64,000 nucleotides of DNA. Origin: Acanthamoeba castellanii str. Neff. Its lineage: Eukaryota > Discosea > Longamoebia > Acanthamoebidae. A program made the translations under genes and the position numbers. This document shows positions 1-10,395 of the stretch, piece after piece. Numbering within the stretch: position 1 is the stretch's first letter; every line of letters starts with the position of its first letter. A model generated the notes under the pieces. That model was given only the letters and a program-made list of their open reading frames with translations, searched no databases and was not told where the DNA came from. The stretch is taken from positions 894,082-958,081 of the forward strand of contig NW_004457554.1 in the NCBI RefSeq assembly GCF_000313135.1. Direction: 5' to 3'.

Positions 1-288
1 GCCGTGGTATGCTCCCGGCGTGCAGGCGGTGGCGGGCTACAGCGAGGTGTTCGACAGGTACACCTTCGTCACCATCAGGGGCGCCGGACACGAGGTACGT
101 TGCCATGCAAGCCTAGGGGCTCCCCACGAGGGAGATCAATCGATTGATCGCTCGCTCAACCAACCACCTAGGCGCCGATGTACCAGCCTGCCCTGGCCTA
201 CCACGTATTCTCCAACTTCCTCCAGTCGGGTGCCCTGCCCGAGGTAGCGCCTCAGCGCAGGCCCGCCATGGCCAGGCGCCAGTGGTGA
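1..288 (+). CDS. Serine carboxypeptidase-like (peptidase S10), C-terminal fragment
   Basis: Only the last two exons are in the window (frame begins at base 2; exons to 94 and 172-288, GT-AG intron 95-171). The first exon encodes VAGYSEVF..YTFVTIRGAGHE and the second continues with APMYQPALAYHVFSNFL. This matches the end of family S10 lysosomal/secreted carboxypeptidases, where the His of GAGHxVP..P is the catalytic histidine and a YQP-type segment precedes the last helix. The 5' part, with the catalytic Ser and Asp, lies outside the window. The stop is TGA at 286-288. The family acts in lysosome-like or secretory compartments and removes C-terminal residues; that is inference from homology. 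Confidence 0.85.
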
Positions 289-1376
289 TTAACTACCACG
301 AATCGTCTCTCCCGGCCTCGGTTTGAGTGCAGGCCACGCCCATGTGCGCCTATCTCACCACCACCAAATGCACCTTCTTCCCACAACAACACACACACCA
401 TGTGGAGTGACGGGGGGCAGCTCACCTCCGTCTGCAGAGCCCTATGGATGTGTCAGAGGCCACTCTCGAACCATCAGCACTTTCAGCACCCGTCGGTCCG
501 TTCGCGAAGATTTCCTGCCAAGCTTGGTGGCTCACCCATCTTGGTGGGCTCGTCTCAATACCGCCGAGATCAGGGGCCACACCAATCATGATAGGCCTCA
601 TTGGGGTAGGTCATCAGCGTGTAGAGTGCCACCAGATGGTTGGCTTTCATCTATCGACCTTGAAACAAGCGCAGAAATTCCCAGGTTGTGCTCAGTTCAT
701 GGTCTACCACACACTCGAGATTCAAGCCGACGGGCCAACACCCAAACTATCTCTCGGCCCTTCAAATTCGACCAACCCCCGTGCTCTTCGCCAGCTTCGC
801 CGCCTTCTCCACCTCTTCCACTACCAAACCCGGATTTTATCAGGAATTTTGGCGTGTCGACAGCCATCTCAGCGCGCATTGGATGCGATTTAACGGAAAT
901 TTAATCGTGGCCTATCAGTGCGACCGGCGGCCGACTCAGCAACGGCTGGTTTCGGAAGAAAACACGGCAAGTAGCCGCTCAGACCAACCGCAAGCCGCAG
1001 GCGAAACGTTGCGGTCGCAGGGTCGGCTAAGCGGGCGAGACCAGCACGCCAGTCACTCCCCATCCCGCAGCCTAAGCGATCAGGTGGCCTCCCCTATTTA
1101 TTCCTTCTTGTCTTCCCAACATCCTCCTCCTCATCGCCCAGCGAAGAAGAACCAGAACACCACACCTCACCACCTTCAACCCCAGAAACACAACGAATCA
1201 AAAAAAAAAAAGAGAGTACGAGCTCCATCTTTTTTTCCACTTCTTCTTGCTTCTTCTTTGTCTTCTTCCAGTCCCTTACGGCGTTTTTCTACTTTCTTTC
1301 TTCCCTCCATAAGAAGAAGAAGCTTCCATCTCTCTTTCCACCCACTACGTTTTTCTTCAGATTACAAACCAACAAG
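289..1376. other. Intergenic region upstream of the cyclin gene
   Basis: About 1.1 kb without a convincing gene. Open frames here overlap on several frames and have no recognisable motif. The last 180 bases (about 1200-1376) are strongly pyrimidine-rich with repeated CTTCTT and look like the 5' leader of the downstream gene. A TATTTAT stretch near 1094 could be a TATA-like element, but this is weak. Confidence 0.5.
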
Positions 1377-2273
1377 ATGAGCCAAGTTCAAGTCGTGTCC
1401 AACACCCAGGCCTGGAACTCGTCGGCCCTCGGTTGCGGCCCTGTCGAGCCCGTGGTCAGCCGAGTCTCGTCTTCTTCATCTTCGACCGCCGGCGGCGTGA
1501 GCAAGCTGCGCCACCGATCGCGAGTGCAGGAGAACAACAACAGCAGCAGCAGCAACAAGGAGAAGGAGGTCCAGCCCACGACCGACGAGAGAGCCCTGCG
1601 CGACGAGAGCAAGGCGGCGCGCCGGCTGCTGCAGAAGAAGCAGGACGCGATCATGACCCTGGCGCAGGAGCGGTTCGGCAACGAGGCCCAGGCCAAGCAG
1701 GAGGTGCTCCACGCCTACGCCAAGCTGGCGGTCAAGTGGTTCCAGAAGACGACCGAGGGCCAGACCTTCGACGCCAAGAAGGTCGAGAAGCAGATCCAGC
1801 AGACGCTCGAGGTCTTCTCCAACTTCCTCAAGGAGTGGCGCATGGACTACCTGCTCCTTCCTGGTACGGCTCTCGCAAGCTCTTCGTTCTTCTTCGTTCT
1901 TCGTTCTTCTTCGTTCTTTGTCGCTTTCGTTCTTCTGCGCTTTCGCTCTTATAGAGTGTGTTTAGTGATCGGGATGAGGTTGCTAACGTGCTCTTCTCTT
2001 CGTTCTGCAGCCCTCATCTATGTCGAGCGTTACTTCAAGGTGTTGGGCTCGATCTCGTACCAGTACGTGTTCGACCTGTTCCTCACGGCCGTGGTGCTCT
2101 CGATCAAGTTCTGGCACGACCCGGTGATCGCCAACACCACCTTCTCGAAGATCTTTGACATCCCCACCAACGTGCTCACCTTCAACGAACTCAACTTCCT
2201 CTACGCCGTCGACTACAACCTCGTCCTCGACCAGGAGCACGTCCAGGTCTTCACCAGGCGTCTCGTCTTCTAA
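1377..2273 (+). CDS. Cyclin (cyclin-box protein, PHO80/cyclin-U-like)
   Basis: Two exons, 1377-1863 and 2011-2273, give 249 residues. The intron has GT-AG ends and phase 1; splicing yields LLLPALIYVERYFKVLG. Residues 1-75 are Ser/Asn-rich and low complexity. The rest is a cyclin box in which ALIYVERYF, a VLSIKFWHD segment and FNELNFLYAVDYNL correspond to cyclin-box helices (VLSIKFWHD resembles the family's LxxAxKxxxD helix). Short cyclins of this type (PHO80, cyclin P/U) bind a CDK, often in nutrient signalling. The partner kinase cannot be told from sequence. The intron is 147 nt, a multiple of three without a stop, so retention would keep the frame open. Confidence 0.85.
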   Translation: MSQVQVVSNTQAWNSSALGCGPVEPVVSRVSSSSSSTAGGVSKLRHRSRVQENNNSSSSNKEKEVQPTTDERALRDESKAARRLLQKKQDAIMTLAQERFGNEAQAKQEVLHAYAKLAVKWFQKTTEGQTFDAKKVEKQIQQTLEVFSNFLKEWRMDYLLLPGTALASSSFFFVLRSSSFFVAFVLLRFRSYRVCLVIGMRLLTCSSLRSAALIYVERYFKVLGSISYQYVFDLFLTAVVLSIKFWHDPVIANTTFSKIFDIPTNVLTFNELNFLYAVDYNLVLDQEHVQVFTRRLVF

Positions 2274-2769
2274 TCATCGCGACTCTCCGCCGCCACTACC
2301 ACCTGAGTAAAGAGGAATACTTCCTCTGCCCGACCTCACCACTCCTCTTCCACCAAGCTTCATTCATCTCTCTCTCTCGCTCGCTCGTTGCACGCCGACG
2401 TCGACTCTCGTACATACCTTCTCTCCCCTCATCTTCGCAGCCTCTCCGCTCTCTCGCTTTCCTCTTCGACTTCTCTCTGCTTCGCCACAAGAAGGATTGC
2501 CCAGAAGAAGCGCTCTTCTGAACCTCAACGGCCGCCATCCACAGAGTGGATGTGTGCAGCTGCACCGACCACCACCTCCCTATCTCTATCTCCATGTCTC
2601 TGTCATCACCCAACCACCTCCATAATGTATATATTCAGTTTACACCCTTAACCCCCAACATGTGAATACCGTTCATACCCAACCTGCGTCGTCTTCTTCC
2701 TCCGGCCAGGTGTGAAATGAAAAGAAAATGCAAGGAAAAAAGGGAAAGAGCCATTTTGCTGAAGGAGAG
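2274..2769. other. Intergenic: cyclin 3' UTR and ITPK promoter
   Basis: Pyrimidine-rich, with no supported gene. It holds the 3' flank of the cyclin gene and the start region of the kinase gene. An in-frame upstream ATG for the next gene occurs at 2728. Confidence 0.5.
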
Positions 2770-4799
2770 ATGGAGAGCAACAAGCCGCGCCGCATCGGCT
2801 ACTACATGTCCCAGAGCAAGCTCGCTCGTCTCCCATGGGCCGAGATTACTGCCATCGCCCTGTATTCATATTCTCCCTTGCCCTTCCCATTTTACCAGAT
2901 AATGTGTTGGATTGATCGAGAGTTTTTCTTTTCTTTTTCTTTTTTTCAATTTCGGGGCCACGCACAGGGCCAAGGGCTGCGAGTTGGTGGCCGTCGACCT
3001 GGAGCGGGACATCGCGGAGCAGGGACCCTTCGACATGCTCCTCTACAAGGTGCGCATTCCTCTCCTCCTTGTCTTCGTAAAGACGACCCGTGTGTACTAC
3101 ATGCCATCATCATCACCGAGCGTGACGTGGCGTGGTGGCCTTACCTCGCCTTCCTCCTTCCTTCGTAGGTGACCGACGAGCTGGTGCGTGGTGACGACGA
3201 GAAGCAGCAACGCAAGATCGCCAACCTGGAGGTACTCCACTAGACTCTACTAACGCGCCACACCACCACACCACACCACACACACACACACACACATACA
3301 ACACACGCACACGCACAACACGCACACACAACGTCAGCCCGACTCACCACCTGGCGCACGCGTGGGTTCTGCGTTTCACTTTTCCTTGTTCTTCTTTGTT
3401 GTCGTGCTCGTAGGCCTATCTGGCGTCGCAGCAGGGCAAGCTGATCGACGCGGAGCCGATCAGCAAGCAGCGGGCCATCATCGACCGACAGGGCATTTCG
3501 AGCCTCCTCGTCGACGTCGAGCGCCAGCTGCCTCAGGTTTTTTCCATTCTCAGCCTGCTTCCTCTCTGCCCGGTCCTCCGTAGCTCATCAATCGCTCGTG
3601 CGATGCTTTTAAACCGCACACACCGTGTGTGCGCGTCGTGCGTGTCGTGTGTTCCGTGCGTGTCGTGTGCGTTGTGGGTGTGGCGTTGTACGCGGCAGGC
3701 ACTGCAAGCTCAGATTCGATCGCCGCGGTACGCCATTCTGGCGCAGAAGGCGGATGACTACTCTGCTGCGTTGGCTGCCGAAGAGGTCCATTTCCCTGCC
3801 AGTACGTTCCCTGTCCATCCCGCCCGCCCGCCCGCCCATCACACGTCATGCCCTCCATTCGCGGGTCCTAACGCTCTTGCCTGCTCTGCTGGGCATGGTC
3901 CAGTCGTGAAGACCATCCAGGCGTGCGGCAGTGCGGCCTCGCATGAGATGGGCATCGTGTTTCAGGAGAAGGACCTCCACGCCTTCGAACTGCCGCTTCT
4001 CGTCCAGGTACCTTTGAGTCCCAGCGGGCCGCCCAATCATGGCTAAAGCGTCGCTGTCATCACCGTCGAGTCGGTCATCTACTCACCGCGCAGTGTGTGG
4101 CGTGGTCGTGATCCGCCCAGGAATACTACAACCACGACGCCGTCGTCTTCAAGATCTTTGCCGTGCGCGACGAGGTCTACATCGTGCGTCGTCCCTCGCT
4201 CCGCAACATGGGCGACGATGGTACGAGCCAGACCCCCCCTTCATCTTCCTCTCTATTCGTATGTTGTTGTGTTCACCCGAAGTGACACGGTTCCCCCCCC
4301 CCAAGAAACGACCTGCATCACGTTCAACAGCCAGGAGCCCCTGCCCAGCACCCTCTTCGACAAGAGCTTCGACGTGCAGGTTCACTCTTCGAATTCTCCT
4401 CTTTCTTACTCCCTGATTCAGTGTTGTGTCTAATCTTTTTTTGCTCATCACACACACGCGTTTGGGCCTTGCGCGTTGCTGGTGAGAGCAGGACCGTGCA
4501 CGCTTGGCCGACCCGCCGCTGGACACGGTGAAGCACGTCGCGGGAGCCCTGAGCGCCACCCTGGGCCTGTCCCTGCTGGGATTCGACATGGTCACCAACA
4601 CCAAGACGGGGCAGCACGCCGTCATCGACGTCAACTACTTCCCGGGTACGGCCCGCTCCCATGCCATCCACGCCTTCAAACGTTGATGGCCCTAACGCGC
4701 ATGCGTCATGTTCGCGTGCGTGCACCAGGCTACTCTGGGACGCCCAACTTCCCCGAACTCTTTGTCAACTTCCTCCTGCAGCGCCTCAATGAGGCCTAA
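2770..4799 (+). CDS. ITPK1: Inositol-tetrakisphosphate 1-kinase
   Basis: Ten exons phase exactly: 2770-2861, 2968-3049, 3169-3231, 3414-3536, 3699-3801, 3904-4007, 4121-4220, 4306-4379, 4492-4645, 4729-4799, giving 321 residues, close to the family norm. The protein starts RRIGYYMSQSKLARL and continues with DIAEQGPFDMLLYKVTDEL, IVKTIQACGSAASHEMGIVF, VYIVRRPSLRNM and HAVIDVNYFPGYSG. These are the ATP-grasp segments of ITPK1, including the C-terminal DVNxFPG metal/ATP site. The enzyme phosphorylates inositol phosphates (InsP3/InsP4) in the cytosol on the route to InsP6 and pyrophosphates. ATG 2770 is preferred over the in-frame 2728 because conserved sequence begins just after it; 2728 cannot be excluded. 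Confidence 0.95.
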
Positions 4800-5096
4800 T
4801 CGCTTTCCTGACGCCAGAGAGAAGTTATTTCCTTACAACTCCAGTCCTGTTCGCCCTCATCAGCCCTTGCTGGCAAAAACTGACCCCCGCGTGGCTTCAT
4901 CAGCTCACTCCCATTGGGCTCTCAATCGAGGTATCTCCCCCCCTCTCTATTTCTCCAGTACCCAGCAGGCTGATGGCAATGCAGTGATTGTGTGTAAAGT
5001 ATTGAGTTACGATGTCTAAAAAGAACTACAGAGAAGTGATAGAGAGGGGGCTGTTGGCCCGCGGGGGCGCGCTTGCGGTCCACCATCAGCAGACGA

Positions 5097-6215
5097 CTAG
5101 TAGGCGCCATCGCACTCGGGACAGCACTTGCGGTGGTCGGGGCAGCACTCGCCGGCCTTGAGGTACTTGCCGTGCTCGTCCGGATAACAGCCCTGCGCGT
5201 CGGCGTAGAACACGCCGCAGTCGAGCTCGATCGGGTAGCAGCCCTGGGCGTCGCGGTAGCGCCACTCGTGGCCGACCTTGCGCGGGCAGCACCCGTGGCC
5301 GTCCTTCCACTGGCCGCCGGGGCACTTCTTCTTGTTCTTGTCGTCCTCGCACGGCTTGTCGGTCGTGGTCTTGCGGCACTCCTCCGTCGTGGTGGTGGTG
5401 TGCTTCTTGGAGGTGGTGGTCTCCTTGGGGCACTCCTCGGTCGTCGTGGTGGTGCGCTTCTTGGTCGTGGTGGTCTCCCTCTTGGTGGTGGTGGTCTCCT
5501 TGGGGCACTCCTCAGTCGTGGTCGTGGTGTGCTTCTTGGTCGTGGTGGTCTCCTTGGGGCACTCCTCGGTCGTGGTGTGCCTCTTGGTCGTGGTGGTCTC
5601 CTTGGGGCACTCCTCGGTCGTCGACGTGGTGTAGTGCTTGCGGGTGGAGGTGGTCTCCTTGGGGCACTCCTCGGTCGTGGTGGTGTGCCTCTTGGTGGTG
5701 GTGGTCTCCTTGGGGCACTCCTCCGTGGTCGTGGTGTGCTTCTTGGAGGTGGTGGTCTCCTTGGGGCACTCCTCCGTGGTCGTGGTGGTCTTGTGGTCGT
5801 CAGGGCGGATGCAGCGCTCGTGGCACTTGCGCTCCCACGAGCACGACTCGCCGGCCTTCAGGTAGTTGCCCTTCTCGTCCGGATAGAACCTATTTGTGTG
5901 TTGACCAGGTGTCATAATCAGCCCGTAAGGTAGGTTGTGGATGCTGTGTGTGTGTGTGGTGTGAGCGGTGGGGCGGTACCCATTGCCGTCAGCGTAGTAG
6001 ACGCCGCAGCCGACGTCCTTGGGGTAGCACTTGTTGCCGTCGCGGTAGTAGGCCTTCCCGTTGATGAGCTCCGGACAGCAGCCCTTGCCGTCGGGCCAGT
6101 AGCCGCCCTTGCACGGTCCTCCGTCGTTCCTCATCTTGCCGTCGGCCATGGCCGCCGTGGCTGCGAGAGCGAGGCCCAAGGCCACCACGAAGAACAACTT
6201 GCTTGCCGGAGACAT
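5097..6215 (-). CDS. Secreted Thr/Cys-repeat protein, possible cell-wall or mucin-like
   Basis: Two exons, 6215-5980 and 5889-5097, give 342 residues. Splicing restores YADGNGFYPDEKGNYLKAGE, matching the C-terminal copy YADAQGCYPDEHGKYLKAGE. A signal peptide covers about residues 1-24 (hydrophobic FFVVALGLALAATAAMA). Two Cys-rich modules (CCPE..YYRDG..CYPKDVGCGVYYADG..YP and a C-terminal equivalent) flank a central block of eight Thr-rich repeats, each with one EEC motif (seven EECPKE, one EECRK) and KK/KR basic pairs. It is probably exported; the Thr runs are candidates for O-glycosylation and the regular Cys for cross-linking. I recognise no named family. It may contribute to a cyst wall or surface coat, which is inference only. 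Confidence 0.75.
   Translation of the reverse strand: MSPASKLFFVVALGLALAATAAMADGKMRNDGGPCKGGYWPDGKGCCPELINGKAYYRDGNKCYPKDVGCGVYYADGNGYRPTAHTTHTHSIHNLPYGLIMTPGQHTNRFYPDEKGNYLKAGESCSWERKCHERCIRPDDHKTTTTTEECPKETTTSKKHTTTTEECPKETTTTKRHTTTTEECPKETTSTRKHYTTSTTEECPKETTTTKRHTTTEECPKETTTTKKHTTTTTEECPKETTTTKRETTTTKKRTTTTTEECPKETTTSKKHTTTTTEECRKTTTDKPCEDDKNKKKCPGGQWKDGHGCCPRKVGHEWRYRDAQGCYPIELDCGVFYADAQGCYPDEHGKYLKAGECCPDHRKCCPECDGAY
5385..5800 (-). repeat. Coding tandem repeat (Thr-Thr-EECPKE units)
   Basis: About eight imperfect units of roughly 45-50 bp within the preceding gene. Each encodes a Thr run, EEC[P/R]KE and a KKH/KRH basic group. Unit lengths differ by whole codons, which suggests slippage under frame constraint. 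Confidence 0.8.
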
Positions 6216-6803
6216 CGTCGCACTTCTTCTTGTCGTCGTGTCTTGAGGTTGGTTTGGATAGTAAGGTCGTTGGTGATGAAGTGATGGTCGAGGGAGAGCC
6301 TTGTCTTTTTGTGGCCGTCACCGGCCAATCACACCGTGGCTTCTTGAGCGCGCTAAAGGTCCTGAGGTGGGGATACAGGCCATTGCACAAATAGAGGGCA
6401 GGCATCAAGGGAGCCGAGTTTCCCCTGGTGGCGACCACGGGCGTAAGGGGCGCTGGGCTGGGGCAGGAACTGGAGCCTATGCCTGCCGTGTGCCGAGTCA
6501 CCCAACTTTGGCCGAAGGATTCCAAGGACGTGTGTGGGAGGACCCTAAAAAGGACGGAGGTGGCCGGAACTGTACTGCCGCCACCTTAAACGAAAAGGAA
6601 ATGAGTGCAAAAAGAGAAAATGAAAGAAAATAAAGAGTAGCGGAAGACGGTGCGCAGAGATGAGGCGATGGATGGCCCCTTGTGTGGGCGGCCGAGCGTC
6701 GCTCCATATGTGCCACCTCCCCACTCGCCAGTCGCTCCGCTGTCCCGATCGGTGGAGCATTCTGCCGGTGCCGCTCATCGCGACGGCATCTTCCGTTGCT
6801 GTA
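6216..6803. other. Divergent intergenic region (Thr-repeat protein / FIST gene)
   Basis: Lies between two divergently transcribed genes. No independent gene is supported. An in-frame ATG at 6660 precedes the chosen FIST-protein start and would add 48 residues of unremarkable sequence. Confidence 0.5.
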
Positions 6804-9800
6804 ATGCTGCCGCGCATTATGCCCACCGGGCGAGCTGCCGGCTATGCGCGCCAACGCGCCACCAAGCAAGTGCCTAAGATCGTCAAGGCTAAGGGACCTG
6901 CAGCGAAAACAAACAAGGATGAGGATCAATCTGCCGCCGCGGCGTTGAAGGAATGGAAATTCACCGGGTGGGTGTCCACCAAGAGGGACATCAAGGCAGC
7001 TGTGGACGAGTGCGTACAGAACATCAGGCCAAAGTTCGGCGACGTCAAGGTACTCTTCCGATCACAATTTTAATCAATATAAATAATAAATAATAAATAA
7101 TAAATATAATAATAAGTACCCAGCAGTATATCAATGCGTTCTCTTCCATCTCTCCGGCGTGAGTGCAGCCCGACGTGTGCTTCGTGTTTTCGTCGCACCA
7201 AAGCGACGACAAGCTGCGCCGCATTCCTGCCCTGGTCAAGAACGCACTCAAGCCGCGCGCACTCTTTGGCAGGTTCGTTTTATGCCTGAGTGAACGCGTC
7301 CGTAGCGCGGTGACAAGTCGCTCGCTCGCTCACTCACATCTGGACGCCACAGCTCTTCGTTCGGCGTGTTTGGAGCCGGAGGTGCCATGCCCCAGGGCCA
7401 GGAGGTCGCCAACAAGCAGGTAAACCAGTCCAGCCTGCAGCAAGATCAGCTCATCTTTGTCGACTTGCTCACGCCTGGTATTCGTTTGGTGCCGTCTCAC
7501 ACAAAGGCGTTGAGCATAGTGGCGGCTACAATGCCCGATGTCGAGATCTACCCGTTTCATGTCCGCACACCCTCGCTGCCATCGTTTCCTCCCGGTACTT
7601 ACAGTCTCTCTCTGTGTGTCGTGTGTCGTGTGTCGTGTGTGTGTGTGTATCGTGTGTGGCTTGATCTCCTCTGCTCGTCCACTCACACCTTGTGCTGTGC
7701 CCGCGGGTCTGTGAGAAGACTTTGACTGGGCCACACACACTTTGCCCAAGCGGAAGAACGGAGGCGCCGCCGAAGACGACGAGATTTCATCGGCGCTGTT
7801 CGTGATCACCGATGGCTTCGACTTCCGCGAGGACGAGTTGCTCCAGCGACTCGACTTTGCCTTCCCCTCCTGCCCCAAGTTTGGAGGGTGCGCATCATCA
7901 CCTGCCACGCATGTCACAGTGTCGTGTCGTGTCGTGTCGTGTCGTGTCCTGTGTACTTGCGGGCGTAGCCGGTTCTCGTCGGTTAATGTTGGGCTCCGAC
8001 GTTTGTGCACTTACAGGCTCGCCTCATCGAGGAACGTGCGGCTGTTCGTGAACGACAAGGCCTACCCTGATGGCGCTGCCGGACTTCTCGTCCACGGCAA
8101 GTTCCGCCTCGACCAGATCAAGGCCGAGTCATTCCGACCCATCGGCAGGTTGTCCATGATCGCAGCCCCCACCGCGGCTGGCCAGGCCTGATTTGTATGG
8201 ACTGAGTTGACACGAACCCTCTCTCTCTCTCTCTCTCTCGCTCTGCGCCACGGCAGGTCGTACACGGTGTCGGAGGTGACGCCCTACAGCGAGAAGGAAT
8301 TCGAGACATTCCTGACTTCCGTCGGAGCAGAGGGCGCAGGTGGTACAATGCGCGCGCTTTCCTCGAATGGAATGAATGGAATGGGGGCTAACCATTAACC
8401 TCCTGATCGATCAGAAGGGGGAGATGACGATGGCGAACGCGATGACACAAAGCCATCGTTCGCGTACGCGTGTACGTCTTCTCCTCTGCGATCTTTATTT
8501 CTCTGTCTATTCTGCACCGCTGACATCTCGCTTGGTTCGCTGTGGGCGATGACGACAGCCGATGACGACGATGACGACGACGACGAGAGTGACGACGACG
8601 ACGAAGTGGAGGACCTATCGTCCGTCATCCATGCGATCAGCGGGCGCACCGTACACGACGTCGTACAGGAGCTCGCCAGCGATCTCTCGTCCAGAGGTGA
8701 GTCCTTACCTTATCGCCCGTAGCCGTACCTCACAGTCCTGACGACCAACATTTGTCGTGTGTCTCTGTGTGTCGTGCGGTGTGTGTCGTGTGTGTCTGTG
8801 TTCCCCTTGTCTAGACAAGTCACGGTTCTTGAGCGGACAGTTTTTGGTGGGTGTCGACCCGCGCGTGCCCTCCTCCAGCGAGACCAAGCCCAGGCCTCCC
8901 TCCGTCTTTGTTGCGCGGAACGTCAAGGAGATGGAGGTCGACTCCGAGTCTAATGAAGGTCCGTCTCTTTCATCAAAGCGCACGCACACACCGCACACGC
9001 ACACACCGCACACACCGCACCACGAGGTTGTGCTAAGTGAGCAGCTCGATGTGGGTGTGGCGTTGGTCGAACAGGTGGGTATCTGACCCTGTACGAGAAC
9101 GTGCCGCAGGGCAAGCACATCCAATTTTGCCTCAAGGACCGCAATAAGGGACTGGCCGACCTTCGCGCGCAGCTCGCCCGCTTGGATCTGCCGCCGGTCC
9201 CGGCCGCCGTCGCGGCGTCTCCAGCGCCTCCCGCGCCCTTCTGTCCGCTGACCCTCGAACGTACACTGCCTGCCTCCCGCCACTGTGCTCGTTTCGTGCG
9301 CGTTTCCTGCGCTAATCGTGATTGCTTGTGCGTGTCGTCTGGGGGCGCAGGCGCAGGGACGAGCGAGGTGGGCATGCTGGGATTCTCGAGCATCGGCCGA
9401 AGCCTCTACGCCAAGGACGCTGCCGCCCAGATCGGTACCTCTACCGTTTTGAAGAAGACGCATTCAATGCGCTGCTGATCTTCAGTGAGTCACTCACTGT
9501 GTGTGTGTGTTGGCAGAGCTGGCGCATGAGGGGGTGTTCCCGCTGGCCGGCCGCACGCCGCTCGACTCGGTGGCCGATCAGCTCGTGGCCGACATGCACG
9601 CCAACGCCGACACCTCCGAGGTGCAGAGCTTCATCGAGGGCGAGCTGGCCCCGTCCGTCGACCGCCCCGCCGCCACGGCCGCAAGCGGCAACTTTGCAGC
9701 TGCGCCGACCACCGCGGTGGAGGGCCGACACGACGACGACGACGACTGGGTGGAGCAGCTCGAGGAGACGACCACCACAACCACGCCAACACAGCAGCAG

Positions 9801-10249
9801 CAGAAGACAGAGAGGAAGAACGAAGACGACGATGACATCGTGAGCTACAGCCAAAAGGCGAAGAAGAAGCCACAGCAGCCCGAAGAGAGCGCGAGCAGCA
9901 GACAGCAGCTGGAGGAGTTCTTCGACGACGAAGAAGACTCGGAGGAACGGAGGATGATGCTCAAGAAGAAGAAGGTGGAGGAGGAAGAGGAAGAGGAAGA
10001 GGAAGAGGAGGCAGCAGCGCAACCGACGCCAGTGTGATCGCCGAACGCTTCGGGTCGCGGGTAACCTTCGGCGGCATGTTCTGCAAGGGCGAGTTCTTCA
10101 CCACCAACACGCGACAGGAGCACGAGAACGAGGAAAGCAAAAACAACATCGACGATGACGAGCGAAGCACGCTGCTGCACGGGTACATCAACTCGATCGC
10201 AGTCATCATGCCACCCAAGAGCTACCACCAGCTGCGGAAAGAGAAATAA
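6804..10249 (+). CDS. FIST-domain signalling protein (FBXO22-type FIST_N/FIST_C), with a frame break near its 3' end
   Basis: Thirteen exons (6804-7049, 7169-7272, 7353-7419, 7507-7594, 7716-7887, 8017-8148, 8257-8342, 8415-8471, 8559-8696, 8815-8958, 9075-9260, 9351-9434, 9517-10037) phase to 674 residues. FIST_N: KEWKFTGWVSTKRDIKAAV..PDVCFVFSSH. FIST_C: FLVGVDPR, VFVARNVKEMEVDSE, GYLTLYENVPQGKHIQFCL, LGFSSIGRSLYAKDA. The last exon runs through an acidic low-complexity tract to a stop at 10037. The conserved FIST_C end (RFGSRVTFGGMFCKGEFF ... LHGYINSIAVIMP) is in another frame at 10034-10249, so a missed intron or a sequence error in the GAGGAA repeat is likely. FIST domains are thought to sense small ligands in the cytoplasm. 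The final TAA overlaps an AATAAA. The start could be ATG 6660. Confidence 0.75.
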
Positions 10250-10395
10250 AAGCTCTTATTTAACATTAATTTATTTGCATTCTTATCTAAAATAAACAAA
10301 AACAAATATATATGTATTTAACAATAATATGAAAAAGATATATACTACAGACCTGGAAGGGGCAGACGAGCATCACCTGCGGAGAGCTCTCCATA

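Noticed and set aside
323..904. A 193-codon open frame downstream of the carboxypeptidase
   Set aside because: Three overlapping frames are open in this region, none has a domain, and composition is not clearly coding.
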